Below, piece after piece: positions 23,601 through 37,962 of a DNA stretch of 64,000 bases (position 1 is its first letter; each line of letters starts with the position of its first letter). The notes beneath the pieces are model-generated. The model ran no database searches. It had not been told where the DNA came from and saw only the letters and a program-made list of their open reading frames with translations. This stretch comes from Hydractinia symbiolongicarpus (lineage: Eukaryota; Cnidaria; Hydrozoa; Anthoathecata; Hydractiniidae), in assembly GCF_029227915.1 (NCBI RefSeq), contig NC_079875.1:29016001-29080000 (forward strand), given 5' to 3'. The position numbers and the translations under genes are program-made.

Positions 23601-25935
23601 AAGACATTTGTCTCTTTTAAATGCCTTGTTTATCAATTTTAAGGTTAAAATATATAGAACCTGAGACGAGGTTGTTGACCCTAAATGACAATTATCTTGT
23701 ATCAACACGAGGAATCTTAAATATATGAGACATTTGTCTCTTTTAAATGCCTCTTTTATCGTGTTTACGACTAGAATATATAAAACTTGAGACGAGGTTG
23801 TCGACCCTAAGTGACAATTATCCTGTATCAATACGAAAAATCGCAAATACATGTCACTTTGAAATGCCTCGTTAAGCAATTTTACAACTAAAATATATAG
23901 AACCTGAGACGAGGTTGTTGACCCTAAATGACAATTATCTTGTATCAACACGCGGAATCTCAAATATATGAGACATTTGTCTTTTTTAAATGCCTTGTTT
24001 ATCAATTTTAAGGCTAAAATATAAAGAACCTGAGACGAGGTTGTCGACCCTAAATGACAATTATCTTGTATCAACACGAAGAATCGGAAATATATAAGAC
24101 ATTTGTCTCTTTTAAATGCCTTGTTTATCAATTTTAAGGTTAAAATATATAGAACCTGAGACGAGGTTGTTGACCCTAAATGACAATTATCTTGTATCAA
24201 TACGAAAAATCGCAAATACATGTCACTTTGAAATGCCTCGTTTAGCAATTTTACAACTAAAATATGTAGAAACTGAGACGAGGTTGTCGACCCTAAATGA
24301 CAATTATCTTGTATCAGCACGAAGGATCGCAAATACATGAGACATTTGTCTCTCTTAAATGCCTTATTTATCAATTTTAAGGCTACAATGTACAGAAGCT
24401 GAGACGAGGTTGTTGACCCTAAATGACAATTATCTTGTATCAACACGAAGAATCACAAATACATGAGAGATTTGTCTCTTTTAAATGCCTTGTTAATCAA
24501 TTTTAAGGCTAAAATATATAGAACCTGAGACGAGGTTGTCGACCCTAAATGACAATTATCTTGTATCAACACGAAGAATCGCAAATACATGAGAAATTTG
24601 TCTCTTTTAAATGTCTTCTTTATCAATTTTAAGGCTAAAATATATAGAACCTGAGACGAGGTTGTTGACCCTAAATGACAATTATCTTGTATCAATACGA
24701 AAAATCGCAAATACATGTCACTTTGAAATGCCTCGTTAAGCAATTTTACAAATAAAATATATAGAACCTGAGACGAGGTTGTTGACCCTAAATGACAATT
24801 ATCTTGTATCAACACGAGGAATCTCAAATATATGAGACATTTGTCTTTTTTAAATGCCTTGTTTATCAATTTTAAGGCTAAAATATAAAGAACCTGAGAC
24901 GAGGTTGTCGACCCTAAATGACAATTATCTTGTATCAACACGAAGAATCGAAATATATAAGACATTTGTCTCTTTTAAATGCCTTGTTTATCAATTTTAA
25001 GGCTAAAATATATAGAACCTGAGACGAGGTTGTTGACCCTAAATGACAATTATCTTGTATCAATACGAAAAATCGCAAATACATGTCACTTTGAAATGCC
25101 TCGTTTAGCAATTTTACAACTAAAATATGTAGAAACTGAGACGAGGTTGTCGACCCTAAATGACAATTATCTTGTATCAGCACGAAGGATCGCAAATACA
25201 TGAGACATTTGTCTCTCTTAAATGCCTTATTTATCAATTTTAAGGCTACAATGTACAGAAGCTGAGACGAGGTTGTTGACCCTAAATGACAATTATCTTG
25301 TATCAACACGAGGAATCTTAAATATATGAGACATTTGTCTCTTTTAAATGCCTCTTTTATCGTGTTTACGACTAGAATATATAAAACTTGAGACGAGGTT
25401 GTCGACCCTAAGTGACAATTATCCTGTATCAATACGAAAAATCGCAAATACATGTCACTTTGAAATGCCTCGTTAAGCAATTTTACAACTAAAATATATA
25501 GAACCTGAGACGAGGTTGTTGACCCTAAATGACAATTATCTTGTATCAACACGAGGAATCTTAAATATATGAGACATTTGTCTCTTTTAAATGCCTCTTT
25601 TATCGTGTTTACGACTAGAATATATAAAACTTGAGACGAGGTTGTCGACCCTAAGTGACAATTATCCTGTATCAATACGAAAAATCGCAAATACATGGCA
25701 CTGGTCACCTTGAAATGCCTCGTTTATCAATTGTACGGCTAAAATACATAGAAACTGGGACGAGGTTGTTGACCCTAAATGACAATTATCTTGTATCAAT
25801 ACGAAATATCGCAAATACATGTCACTTTGAAATGCCTCGTTAAGCAATTTTACAACTAAAATATATAGAACCTGAGACGAGGTTGTTGACCCTAAATGAC
25901 AATTATCTTGTATCAACACGAGGAATCTCAAATAC
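20691..25935. repeat. 12,027-bp higher-order repeat, copy 1
   Basis: This 5.2-kb block recurs at 32718-37962 at a constant offset of 12,027 bp, with almost no differences by eye. It starts right at the LTR boundary, and the second copy continues into satellite instead. At 25935 the copies diverge: copy 1 switches to a CTCGTTTATCTATTTTACG monomer. Confidence 0.88.
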
Positions 25936-27979
25936 ATGAGACATTTGTCTCTTTTAAATGCCTCGTTTATCTATTTTACGACTAAAATATATGGAACCTG
26001 CGACGAGGTTGTTGACCCTAAATGACAATTATCTTGTATCAACACGAGGAATCTCAAATATATGAGACATTTGTCTCTTTTAAATGCCTTGTTTATCAAT
26101 TTTAAGGCTAAAATATAAAGAACCTGAGACGAGGTTGTCGACCCTAAATGACAATTATCTTGTATTAACACGAAGAATCGCAAATACATGAGACATTTGC
26201 CTCTCTTAAATGCCTTTTTTATCAATTTTAAGGCTACAATGTATAGAAGCTGAGACGAGGTTGTTGACCTAAATGACAATTATCTTGTATCAACACGAAG
26301 AATCACAAATACATGAGACATTTGTCTCTTTTAAATGCCTTGTTTATCAACTTTAAGGCTAAAATATATAGAACCTGAGACGAGGTTGTTGACCCTAAAT
26401 GACAATTATCTTGTATCAATACGAAGAATCACAAATACATGAGACATTTGTCTCTTTTAAATGCCTCGTTTATCAATTTTACGACTAAAATATATGGAAC
26501 CTGCGACAAGGTTGTTGACCCTAAATGACAATTATCTTGTATCAACACGAGGAATCTCAAATATATGAGACATTTGTCTCTTTTAAATGCCTTGTTTATC
26601 AATTTTAAGGCTAAAATATAAAGAACCTGAGACGAGGTTGTCGACCCTAAATGACAATTATCTTGTATCAACACGAAGAATCGCAAATATATGAGACATT
26701 TGTTTCTTTTAAATGCCTCGTTTATCAATTTTACGGCTAAAATATAGAGAAACTGAGACGAGCTTGTCGACCCTAAATGACAATTATCTTGTATCAACAC
26801 GAAGAATCGGAAATATATAAGACATTTGTCTCTTTTAAATGCCTTGTTTATCAATTTTAAGGTTAAAATATATAGAACCTGAGACGAGGTTGTTGACCCT
26901 AAATGACAATTATCTTGTATCAACACGAGGAATCTTAAATATATGAGACATTTGTCTCTTTTAAATGCCTCTTTTATCGTGTTTACGACTAGAATATATA
27001 AAACTTGAGACGAGGTTGTCGACCCTAAGTGACAATTATCCTGTATCAATACGAAAAATCGCAAATACATGTCACTTTGAAATGCCTCGTTAAGCAATTT
27101 TACAACTAAAATATATAGAACCTGAGACGAGGTTGTTGACCCTAAATGACAATTATCTTGTATCAACACGCGGAATCTCAAATATATGAGACATTTGTCT
27201 TTTTTAAATGCCTTGTTTATCAATTTTAAGGCTAAAATATAAAGAACCTGAGACGAGGTTGTCGACCCTAAATGACAATTATCTTGTATCAACACGAAGA
27301 ATCGCAAATACATGAGAAATTTGTCTCTTTTAAATGTCTTCTTTATCAATTTTAAGGCTAAAATATATAGAACCTGAGACGAGGTTGTTGACCCTAAATG
27401 ACAATTATCTTGTATCAATACGAAAAATCGCAAATACATGTCACTTTGAAATGCCTCGTTAAGCAATTTTACAAATAAAATATATAGAACCTGAGACGAG
27501 GTTGTTGACCCTAAATGACAATTATCTTGTATCAACACGAGGAATCTCAAATATATGAGACATTTGTCTTTTTTAAATGCCTTGTTTATCAATTTTAAGG
27601 CTAAAATATAAAGAACCTGAGACGAGGTTGTCGACCCTAAATGACAATTATCTTGTATCAACACGAAGAATCGAAATATATAAGACATTTGTCTCTTTTA
27701 AATGCCTTGTTTATCAATTTTAAGGCTAAAATATATAGAACCTGAGACGAGGTTGTTGACCCTAAATGACAATTATCTTGTATCAATACGAAAAATCGCA
27801 AATACATGTCACTTTGAAATGCCTCGTTTAGCAATTTTACAACTAAAATATGTAGAAACTGAGACGAGGTTGTCGACCCTAAATGACAATTATCTTGTAT
27901 CAGCACGAAGGATCGCAAATACATGAGACATTTGTCTCTCTTAAATGCCTTATTTATCAATTTTAAGGCTACAATGTAC

Positions 27980-30900
27980 AGAACCTGAGACGAGGTTGTT
28001 GACCCTAAATGACAATTATCTTGTATCAACACGAGGAATCTCAAATATATGAGACATTTGTCTTTTTTAAATGCCTTGTTTATCAATTTTAAGGCTAAAA
28101 TATAAAGAACCTGAGACGAGGTTGTCGACCCTAAATGACAATTATCTTGTATCAACACGAAGAATCGAAATATATAAGACATTTGTCTCTTTTAAATGCC
28201 TTGTTTATCAATTTTAAGGCTAAAATATATAGAACCTGAGACGAGGTTGTTGACCCTAAATGACAATTATCTTGTATCAATACGAAAAATCGCAAATACA
28301 TGTCACTTTGAAATGCCTCGTTTAGCAATTTTACAACTAAAATATGTAGAAACTGAGACGAGGTTGTCGACCCTAAATGACAATTATCTTGTATCAGCAC
28401 GAAGGATCGCAAATACATGAGACATTTGTCTCTCTTAAATGCCTTATTTATCAATTTTAAGGCTACAATGTACAGAAGCTGAGACGAGGTTGTTGACCCT
28501 AAATGACAATTATCTTGTATCAACACGAGGAATCTTAAATATATGAGACATTTGTCTCTTTTAAATGCCTCTTTTATCGTGTTTACGACTAGAATATATA
28601 AAACTTGAGACGAGGTTGTCGACCCTAAGTGACAATTATCCTGTATCAATACGAAAAATCGCAAATACATGTCACTTTGAAATGCCTCGTTAAGCAATTT
28701 TACAACTAAAATATATAGAACCTGAGACGAGGTTGTTGACCCTAAATGACAATTATCTTGTATCAACACGAGGAATCTTAAATATATGAGACATTTGTCT
28801 CTTTTAAATGCCTCTTTTATCGTGTTTACGACTAGAATATATAAAACTTGAGACGAGGTTGTCGACCCTAAGTGACAATTATCCTGTATCAATACGAAAA
28901 ATCGCAAATACATGGCACTGGTCACCTTGAAATGCCTCGTTTATCAATTGTACGGCTAAAATACATAGAAACTGGGACGAGGTTGTTGACCCTAAATGAC
29001 AATTATCTTGTATCAATACGAAATATCGCAAATACATGTCACTTTGAAATGCCTCGTTAAGCAATTTTACAACTAAAATATATAGAACCTGAGACGAGGT
29101 TGTTGACCCTAAATGACAATTATCTTGTATCAACACGAGGAATCTCAAATATATGAGACATTTGTCTTTTTTAAATGCCTTGTTTATCAATTTTAAGGCT
29201 AAAATATAAAGAACCTGAGACGAGGTTGTCGACCCTAAATGACAATTATCTTGTATCAACACGAAGAATCGGAAATATATAAGACATTTGTCTCTTTTAA
29301 ATGCCTTGTTTATCAATTTTAAGGCTAAAATATATAGAACCTGAGACGAGGTTGTTGACCCTAAATGACAATTATCTTGTATCAATACGAAAAATCGCAA
29401 ATACATGTCACTTTGAAATGCCTCGTTTAGCAATTTTACAACTAAAATATGTAGAAACTGAGACGAGGTTGTCGACCCTAAATGACAATTATCTTGTATC
29501 AGCACGAAGGATCGCAAATACATGAGACATTTGTCTCTCTTAAATGCCTTATTTATCAATTTTAAGGCTACAATGTACAGAAGCTGAGACGAGGTTGTTG
29601 ACCCTAAATGACAATTATCTTGTATCAACACGAAGAATCACAAATACATGAGACATTTGTCTCTTTTAAATGCCTTGTTAATCAATTTTAAGGCTAAAAT
29701 ATATAGAACCTGAGACGAGGTTGTCGACCCTAAATGACAATTATCTTGTATCAACACGAAGAATCGCAAATACATGAGAAATTTGTCTCTTTTAAATGTC
29801 TTCTTTATCAATTTTAAGGCTAAAATATATAGAACCTGAGACGAGGTTGTTGACCCTAAATGACAATTATCTTGTATCAACACGAAGAATCGCAAATACA
29901 TGAGACATTTGCCTCTCTTAAATGCCTTTTTTATCAATTTTAAGGCTACAATGTATAGAAGCTGAGACGAGGTTGTTGACCTAAATGACAATTATCTTGT
30001 ATCAACACGAAGAATCACAAATACATGAGACATTTGTCTCTTTTAAATGCCTTGTTTATCAACTTTAAGGCTAAAATATATAGAACCTGAGACGAGGTTG
30101 TTGACCCTAAATGACAATTATCTTGTATCAATACGAAGAATCACAAATACATGAGACATTTGTCTCTTTTAAATGCCTCGTTTATCAATTTTACGACTAA
30201 AATATATGGAACCTGCGACAAGGTTGTTGACCCTAAATGACAATTATCTTGTATCAACACGAGGAATCTCAAATATATGAGACATTTGTCTCTTTTAAAT
30301 GCCTTGTTTATCAATTTTAAGGCTAAAATATAAAGAACCTGAGACGAGGTTGTCGACCCTAAATGACAATTATCTTGTATCAACACGAAGAATCGCAAAT
30401 ATATGAGACATTTGTTTCTTTTAAATGCCTCGTTTATCAATTTTACGGCTAAAATATAGAGAAACTGAGACGAGCTTGTCGACCCTAAATGACAATTATC
30501 TTGTATCAACACGAAGAATCGGAAATATATAAGACATTTGTCTCTTTTAAATGCCTTGTTTATCAATTTTAAGGTTAAAATATATAGAACCTGAGACGAG
30601 GTTGTTGACCCTAAATGACAATTATCTTGTATCAACACGAGGAATCTTAAATATATGAGACATTTGTCTCTTTTAAATGCCTCTTTTATCGTGTTTACGA
30701 CTAGAATATATAAAACTTGAGACGAGGTTGTCGACCCTAAGTGACAATTATCCTGTATCAATACGAAAAATCGCAAATACATGTCACTTTGAAATGCCTC
30801 GTTAAGCAATTTTACAACTAAAATATATAGAACCTGAGACGAGGTTGTTGACCCTAAATGACAATTATCTTGTATCAACACGAGGAATCTTAAATATATG

Positions 30901-31508
30901 AGACATTTGTCTCTTTTAAATGCCTCTTTTATCGTGTTTACGACTAGAATATATAAAACTTGAGACGAGGTTGTCGACCCTAAGTGACAATTATCCTGTA
31001 TCAATACGAAAAATCGCAAATACATGGCACTGGTCACCTTGAAATGCCTCGTTTATCAATTGTACGGCTAAAATACATAGAAACTGGGACGAGGTTGTTG
31101 ACCCTAAATGACAATTATCTTGTATCAATACGAAATATCGCAAATACATGTCACTTTGAAATGCCTCGTTAAGCAATTTTACAACTAAAATATATAGAAC
31201 CTGAGACGAGGTTGTTGACCCTAAATGACAATTATCTTGTATCAACACGAGGAATCTCAAATATATGAGACATTTGTCTTTTTTAAATGCCTTGTTTATC
31301 AATTTTAAGGCTAAAATATAAAGAACCTGAGACGAGGTTGTCGACCCTAAATGACAATTATCTTGTATCAACACGAAGAATCGGAAATATATAAGACATT
31401 TGTCTCTTTTAAATGCCTTGTTTATCAATTTTAAGGCTAAAATATATAGAACCTGAGACGAGGTTGTTGACCCTAAATGACAATTATCTTGTATCAATAC
31501 GAAAAATC
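27980..31508. repeat. 8,810-bp higher-order repeat, copy 1
   Basis: This 3.5-kb block recurs at 36790-40318 at an offset of 8,810 bp. Parts of it also recur at shorter distances: about 3,217 bp (24935 against 28152) and 2,112 bp (28872 against 30984). These are nested duplications inside the larger ones. Limits are judged by eye. Confidence 0.8.
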
Positions 31509-32717
31509 GCAAATACATGTCACTTTGAAATGCCTCGTTTAGCAATTTTACAACTAAAATATGTAGAAACTGAGACGAGGTTGTCGACCCTAAATGACAA
31601 TTATCTTGTATCAGCACGAAGGATCGCAAATACATGAGACATTTGTCTCTCTTAAATGCCTTATTTATCAATTTTAAGGCTACAATGTACAGAAGCTGAG
31701 ACGAGGTTGTTGACCCTAAATGACAATTATCTTGTATCAACACGAAGAATCACAAATACATGAGACATTTGTCTCTTTTAAATGCCTTGTTAATCAATTT
31801 TAAGGCTAAAATATATAGAACCTGAGACGAGGTTGTCGACCCTAAATGACAATTATCTTGTATCAACACGAAGAATCGCAAATACATGAGAAATTTGTCT
31901 CTTTTAAATGTCTTCTTTATCAATTTTAAGGCTAAAATATATAGAACCTGAGACGAGGTTGTTGACCCTAAATGACAATTATCTTGTATCAATACGAAAA
32001 ATCGCAAATACATGTCACTTTGAAATGCCTCGTTAAGCAATTTTACAACTAAAATATATAGAACCTGAGACGAGGTTGTTGACCCTAAATGACAATTATC
32101 TTGTATCAACACGAGGAATCTCAAATATATGAGACATTTGTCTTTTTTAAATGCCTTGTTTATCAATTTTAAGGCTAAAATATAAAGAACCTGAGACGAG
32201 GTTGTCGACCCTAAATGACAATTATCTTGTATCAACACGAAGAATCGAAATATATAAGACATTTGTCTCTTTTAAATGCCTTGTTTATCAATTTTAAGGC
32301 TAAAATATATAGAACCTGAGACGAGGTTGTTGACCCTAAATGACAATTATCTTGTATCAATACGAAAAATCGCAAATACATGTCACTTTGAAATGCCTCG
32401 TTTAGCAATTTTACAACTAAAATATGTAGAAACTGAGACGAGGTTGTCGACCCTAAATGACAATTATCTTGTATCAGCACGAAGGATCGCAAATACATGA
32501 GACATTTGTCTCTCTTAAATGCCTTATTTATCAATTTTAAGGCTACAATGTACAGAAGCTGAGACGAGGTTGTTGACCCTAAATGACAATTATCTTGTAT
32601 CAACACGGAGAATCACAAATACATGAGACATTTGTCTCTTTTAAATGCCTTGTTAATCAATTTTAAGGCTAAAATATATAGAACCTGAGACGAGGTTGTC
32701 GACCCTAAATGACAATT

Positions 32718-35700
32718 ATCTTGTATCAACACGAAGAATCGCAAATACATGAGAAATTTGTCTCTTTTAAATGTCTTCTTTATCAATTTTAAGGCTAAAA
32801 TATATAGAACCTGAGACGAGGTTGTTGACCCTAAATGACAATTATCTTGTATCAATACGAAAAATCGCAAATACATGTCACTTTGAAATGCCTCGTTTAG
32901 CAATTTTACGACTAAAATATGTAGAAACTGAGACGAGGTTGTCGACCCTAAATGAGAATTATCTTGTATCAACACGAAGAATCGCAAATACATGAGACAT
33001 TTGTCTCTCTTAAATGCCTTATTTATCAATTTTAAGGCTACAATGTATGGAAGCTGAGACGAGGTTGTTGACCTAAATGACAATTATCTTGTATCAACAC
33101 GAAGAATCACAAATACATGAGACATTTGTCTCTTTTAAATGCCTTGTTAATCAATTTTAAGGCTAAAATATATAGAACCTGAGACGAGGTTGTCGACCCT
33201 AAATGACAATTATCTTGTATCAACACGAAGAATCACAAATACATGAGACATTTGTCTCTTTTAAATGCCTCGTTTATCTATTTTACGACTAAAATATATG
33301 GAACCTGCGACGAGGTTGTTGACCCTAAATGACAATTATCTTGTATCAACACGAGGAATCTCAAATATATGAGACATTTGTCTCTTTTAAATGCCTTGTT
33401 TATCAATTTTAAGGCTAAAATATAAAGAACCTGAGACGAGGTTGTCGACCCTAAATGACAATTATCTTGTATTAACACGAAGAATCGCAAATACATGAGA
33501 CATTTGCCTCTCTTAAATGCCTTTTTTATCAATTTTAAGGCTACAATGTATAGAAGCTGAGACGAGGTTGTTGACCTAAATGACAATTATCTTGTATCAA
33601 CACGAAGAATCACAAATACATGAGACATTTGTCTCTTTTAAATGCCTTGTTTATCAACTTTAAGGCTAAAATATATAGAACCTGAGACGAGGTTGTTGAC
33701 CCTAAATGACAATTATCTTGTATCAATACGAAGAATCACAAATACATGAGACATTTGTCTCTTTTAAATGCCTCGTTTATCAATTTTACGACTAAAATAT
33801 ATGGAACCTGCGACAAGGTTGTTGACCCTAAATGACAATTATCTTGTATCAACACGAGGAATCTCAAATATATGAGACATTTGTCTCTTTTAAATGCCTT
33901 GTTTATCAATTTTAAGGCTAAAATATAAAGAACCTGAGACGAGGTTGTCGACCCTAAATGACAATTATCTTGTATCAACACGAAGAATCGCAAATATATG
34001 AGACATTTGTTTCTTTTAAATGCCTCGTTTATCAATTTTACGGCTAAAATATAGAGAAACTGAGACGAGCTTGTCGACCCTAAATGACAATTATCTTGTA
34101 TCAACACGAAGAATCGGAAATATATAAGACATTTGTCTCTTTTAAATGCCTTGTTTATCAATTTTAAGGTTAAAATATATAGAACCTGAGACGAGGTTGT
34201 TGACCCTAAATGACAATTATCTTGTATCAACACGAGGAATCTTAAATATATGAGACATTTGTCTCTTTTAAATGCCTCTTTTATCGTGTTTACGACTAGA
34301 ATATATAAAACTTGAGACGAGGTTGTCGACCCTAAGTGACAATTATCCTGTATCAATACGAAAAATCGCAAATACATGTCACTTTGAAATGCCTCGTTAA
34401 GCAATTTTACAACTAAAATATATAGAACCTGAGACGAGGTTGTTGACCCTAAATGACAATTATCTTGTATCAACACGAGGAATCTTAAATATATGAGACA
34501 TTTGTCTTTTTTAAATGCCTTGTTTATCAATTTTAAGGCTAAAATATAAAGAACCTGAGACGAGGTTGTCGACCCTAAATGACAATTATCTTGTATCAAC
34601 ACGAAGAATCACAAATACATGAGACATTTGTCTCTTTTAAATGCCTTGTTAATCAATTTTAAGGCTAAAATATATAGAACCTGAGACGAGGTTGTCGACC
34701 CTAAATGACAATTATCTTGTATCAACACGAAGAATCACAAATACATGAGACATTTGTCTCTTTTAAATGCCTCGTTTATCTATTTTACGACTAAAATATA
34801 TGGAACCTGCGACGAGGTTGTTGACCCTAAATGACAATTATCTTGTATCAACACGAGGAATCTCAAATATATGAGACATTTGTCTCTTTTAAATGCCTTG
34901 TTTATCAATTTTAAGGCTAAAATATAAAGAACCTGAGACGAGGTTGTCGACCCTAAATGACAATTATCTTGTATTAACACGAAGAATCGCAAATACATGA
35001 GACATTTGCCTCTCTTAAATGCCTTTTTTATCAATTTTAAGGCTACAATGTATAGAAGCTGAGACGAGGTTGTTGACCTAAATGACAATTATCTTGTATC
35101 AACACGAAGAATCACAAATACATGAGACATTTGTCTCTTTTAAATGCCTTGTTTATCAACTTTAAGGCTAAAATATATAGAACCTGAGACGAGGTTGTTG
35201 ACCCTAAATGACAATTATCTTGTATCAATACGAAGAATCACAAATACATGAGACATTTGTCTCTTTTAAATGCCTCGTTTATCAATTTTACGACTAAAAT
35301 ATATGGAACCTGCGACAAGGTTGTTGACCCTAAATGACAATTATCTTGTATCAACACGAGGAATCTCAAATATATGAGACATTTGTCTCTTTTAAATGCC
35401 TTGTTTATCAATTTTAAGGCTAAAATATAAAGAACCTGAGACGAGGTTGTCGACCCTAAATGACAATTATCTTGTATCAACACGAAGAATCGCAAATATA
35501 TGAGACATTTGTTTCTTTTAAATGCCTCGTTTATCAATTTTACGGCTAAAATATAGAGAAACTGAGACGAGCTTGTCGACCCTAAATGACAATTATCTTG
35601 TATCAACACGAAGAATCGGAAATATATAAGACATTTGTCTCTTTTAAATGCCTTGTTTATCAATTTTAAGGTTAAAATATATAGAACCTGAGACGAGGTT

Positions 35701-37962
35701 GTTGACCCTAAATGACAATTATCTTGTATCAACACGAGGAATCTTAAATATATGAGACATTTGTCTCTTTTAAATGCCTCTTTTATCGTGTTTACGACTA
35801 GAATATATAAAACTTGAGACGAGGTTGTCGACCCTAAGTGACAATTATCCTGTATCAATACGAAAAATCGCAAATACATGTCACTTTGAAATGCCTCGTT
35901 AAGCAATTTTACAACTAAAATATATAGAACCTGAGACGAGGTTGTTGACCCTAAATGACAATTATCTTGTATCAACACGCGGAATCTCAAATATATGAGA
36001 CATTTGTCTTTTTTAAATGCCTTGTTTATCAATTTTAAGGCTAAAATATAAAGAACCTGAGACGAGGTTGTCGACCCTAAATGACAATTATCTTGTATCA
36101 ACACGAAGAATCGGAAATATATAAGACATTTGTCTCTTTTAAATGCCTTGTTTATCAATTTTAAGGTTAAAATATATAGAACCTGAGACGAGGTTGTTGA
36201 CCCTAAATGACAATTATCTTGTATCAATACGAAAAATCGCAAATACATGTCACTTTGAAATGCCTCGTTTAGCAATTTTACAACTAAAATATGTAGAAAC
36301 TGAGACGAGGTTGTCGACCCTAAATGACAATTATCTTGTATCAGCACGAAGGATCGCAAATACATGAGACATTTGTCTCTCTTAAATGCCTTATTTATCA
36401 ATTTTAAGGCTACAATGTACAGAAGCTGAGACGAGGTTGTTGACCCTAAATGACAATTATCTTGTATCAACACGAAGAATCACAAATACATGAGAGATTT
36501 GTCTCTTTTAAATGCCTTGTTAATCAATTTTAAGGCTAAAATATATAGAACCTGAGACGAGGTTGTCGACCCTAAATGACAATTATCTTGTATCAACACG
36601 AAGAATCGCAAATACATGAGAAATTTGTCTCTTTTAAATGTCTTCTTTATCAATTTTAAGGCTAAAATATATAGAACCTGAGACGAGGTTGTTGACCCTA
36701 AATGACAATTATCTTGTATCAATACGAAAAATCGCAAATACATGTCACTTTGAAATGCCTCGTTAAGCAATTTTACAAATAAAATATATAGAACCTGAGA
36801 CGAGGTTGTTGACCCTAAATGACAATTATCTTGTATCAACACGAGGAATCTCAAATATATGAGACATTTGTCTTTTTTAAATGCCTTGTTTATCAATTTT
36901 AAGGCTAAAATATAAAGAACCTGAGACGAGGTTGTCGACCCTAAATGACAATTATCTTGTATCAACACGAAGAATCGAAATATATAAGACATTTGTCTCT
37001 TTTAAATGCCTTGTTTATCAATTTTAAGGCTAAAATATATAGAACCTGAGACGAGGTTGTTGACCCTAAATGACAATTATCTTGTATCAATACGAAAAAT
37101 CGCAAATACATGTCACTTTGAAATGCCTCGTTTAGCAATTTTACAACTAAAATATGTAGAAACTGAGACGAGGTTGTCGACCCTAAATGACAATTATCTT
37201 GTATCAGCACGAAGGATCGCAAATACATGAGACATTTGTCTCTCTTAAATGCCTTATTTATCAATTTTAAGGCTACAATGTACAGAAGCTGAGACGAGGT
37301 TGTTGACCCTAAATGACAATTATCTTGTATCAACACGAGGAATCTTAAATATATGAGACATTTGTCTCTTTTAAATGCCTCTTTTATCGTGTTTACGACT
37401 AGAATATATAAAACTTGAGACGAGGTTGTCGACCCTAAGTGACAATTATCCTGTATCAATACGAAAAATCGCAAATACATGTCACTTTGAAATGCCTCGT
37501 TAAGCAATTTTACAACTAAAATATATAGAACCTGAGACGAGGTTGTTGACCCTAAATGACAATTATCTTGTATCAACACGAGGAATCTTAAATATATGAG
37601 ACATTTGTCTCTTTTAAATGCCTCTTTTATCGTGTTTACGACTAGAATATATAAAACTTGAGACGAGGTTGTCGACCCTAAGTGACAATTATCCTGTATC
37701 AATACGAAAAATCGCAAATACATGGCACTGGTCACCTTGAAATGCCTCGTTTATCAATTGTACGGCTAAAATACATAGAAACTGGGACGAGGTTGTTGAC
37801 CCTAAATGACAATTATCTTGTATCAATACGAAATATCGCAAATACATGTCACTTTGAAATGCCTCGTTAAGCAATTTTACAACTAAAATATATAGAACCT
37901 GAGACGAGGTTGTTGACCCTAAATGACAATTATCTTGTATCAACACGAGGAATCTCAAATAT
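32718..37962. repeat. 12,027-bp higher-order repeat, copy 2
   Basis: Second copy of the block at 20691-25935. Its left flank is intact satellite (AATGACAATT before ATCTTGTATC), so it acts as the empty-site paralogue for the mobile-block insertion. To the right it continues as the 8,810-bp repeat. Confidence 0.88.
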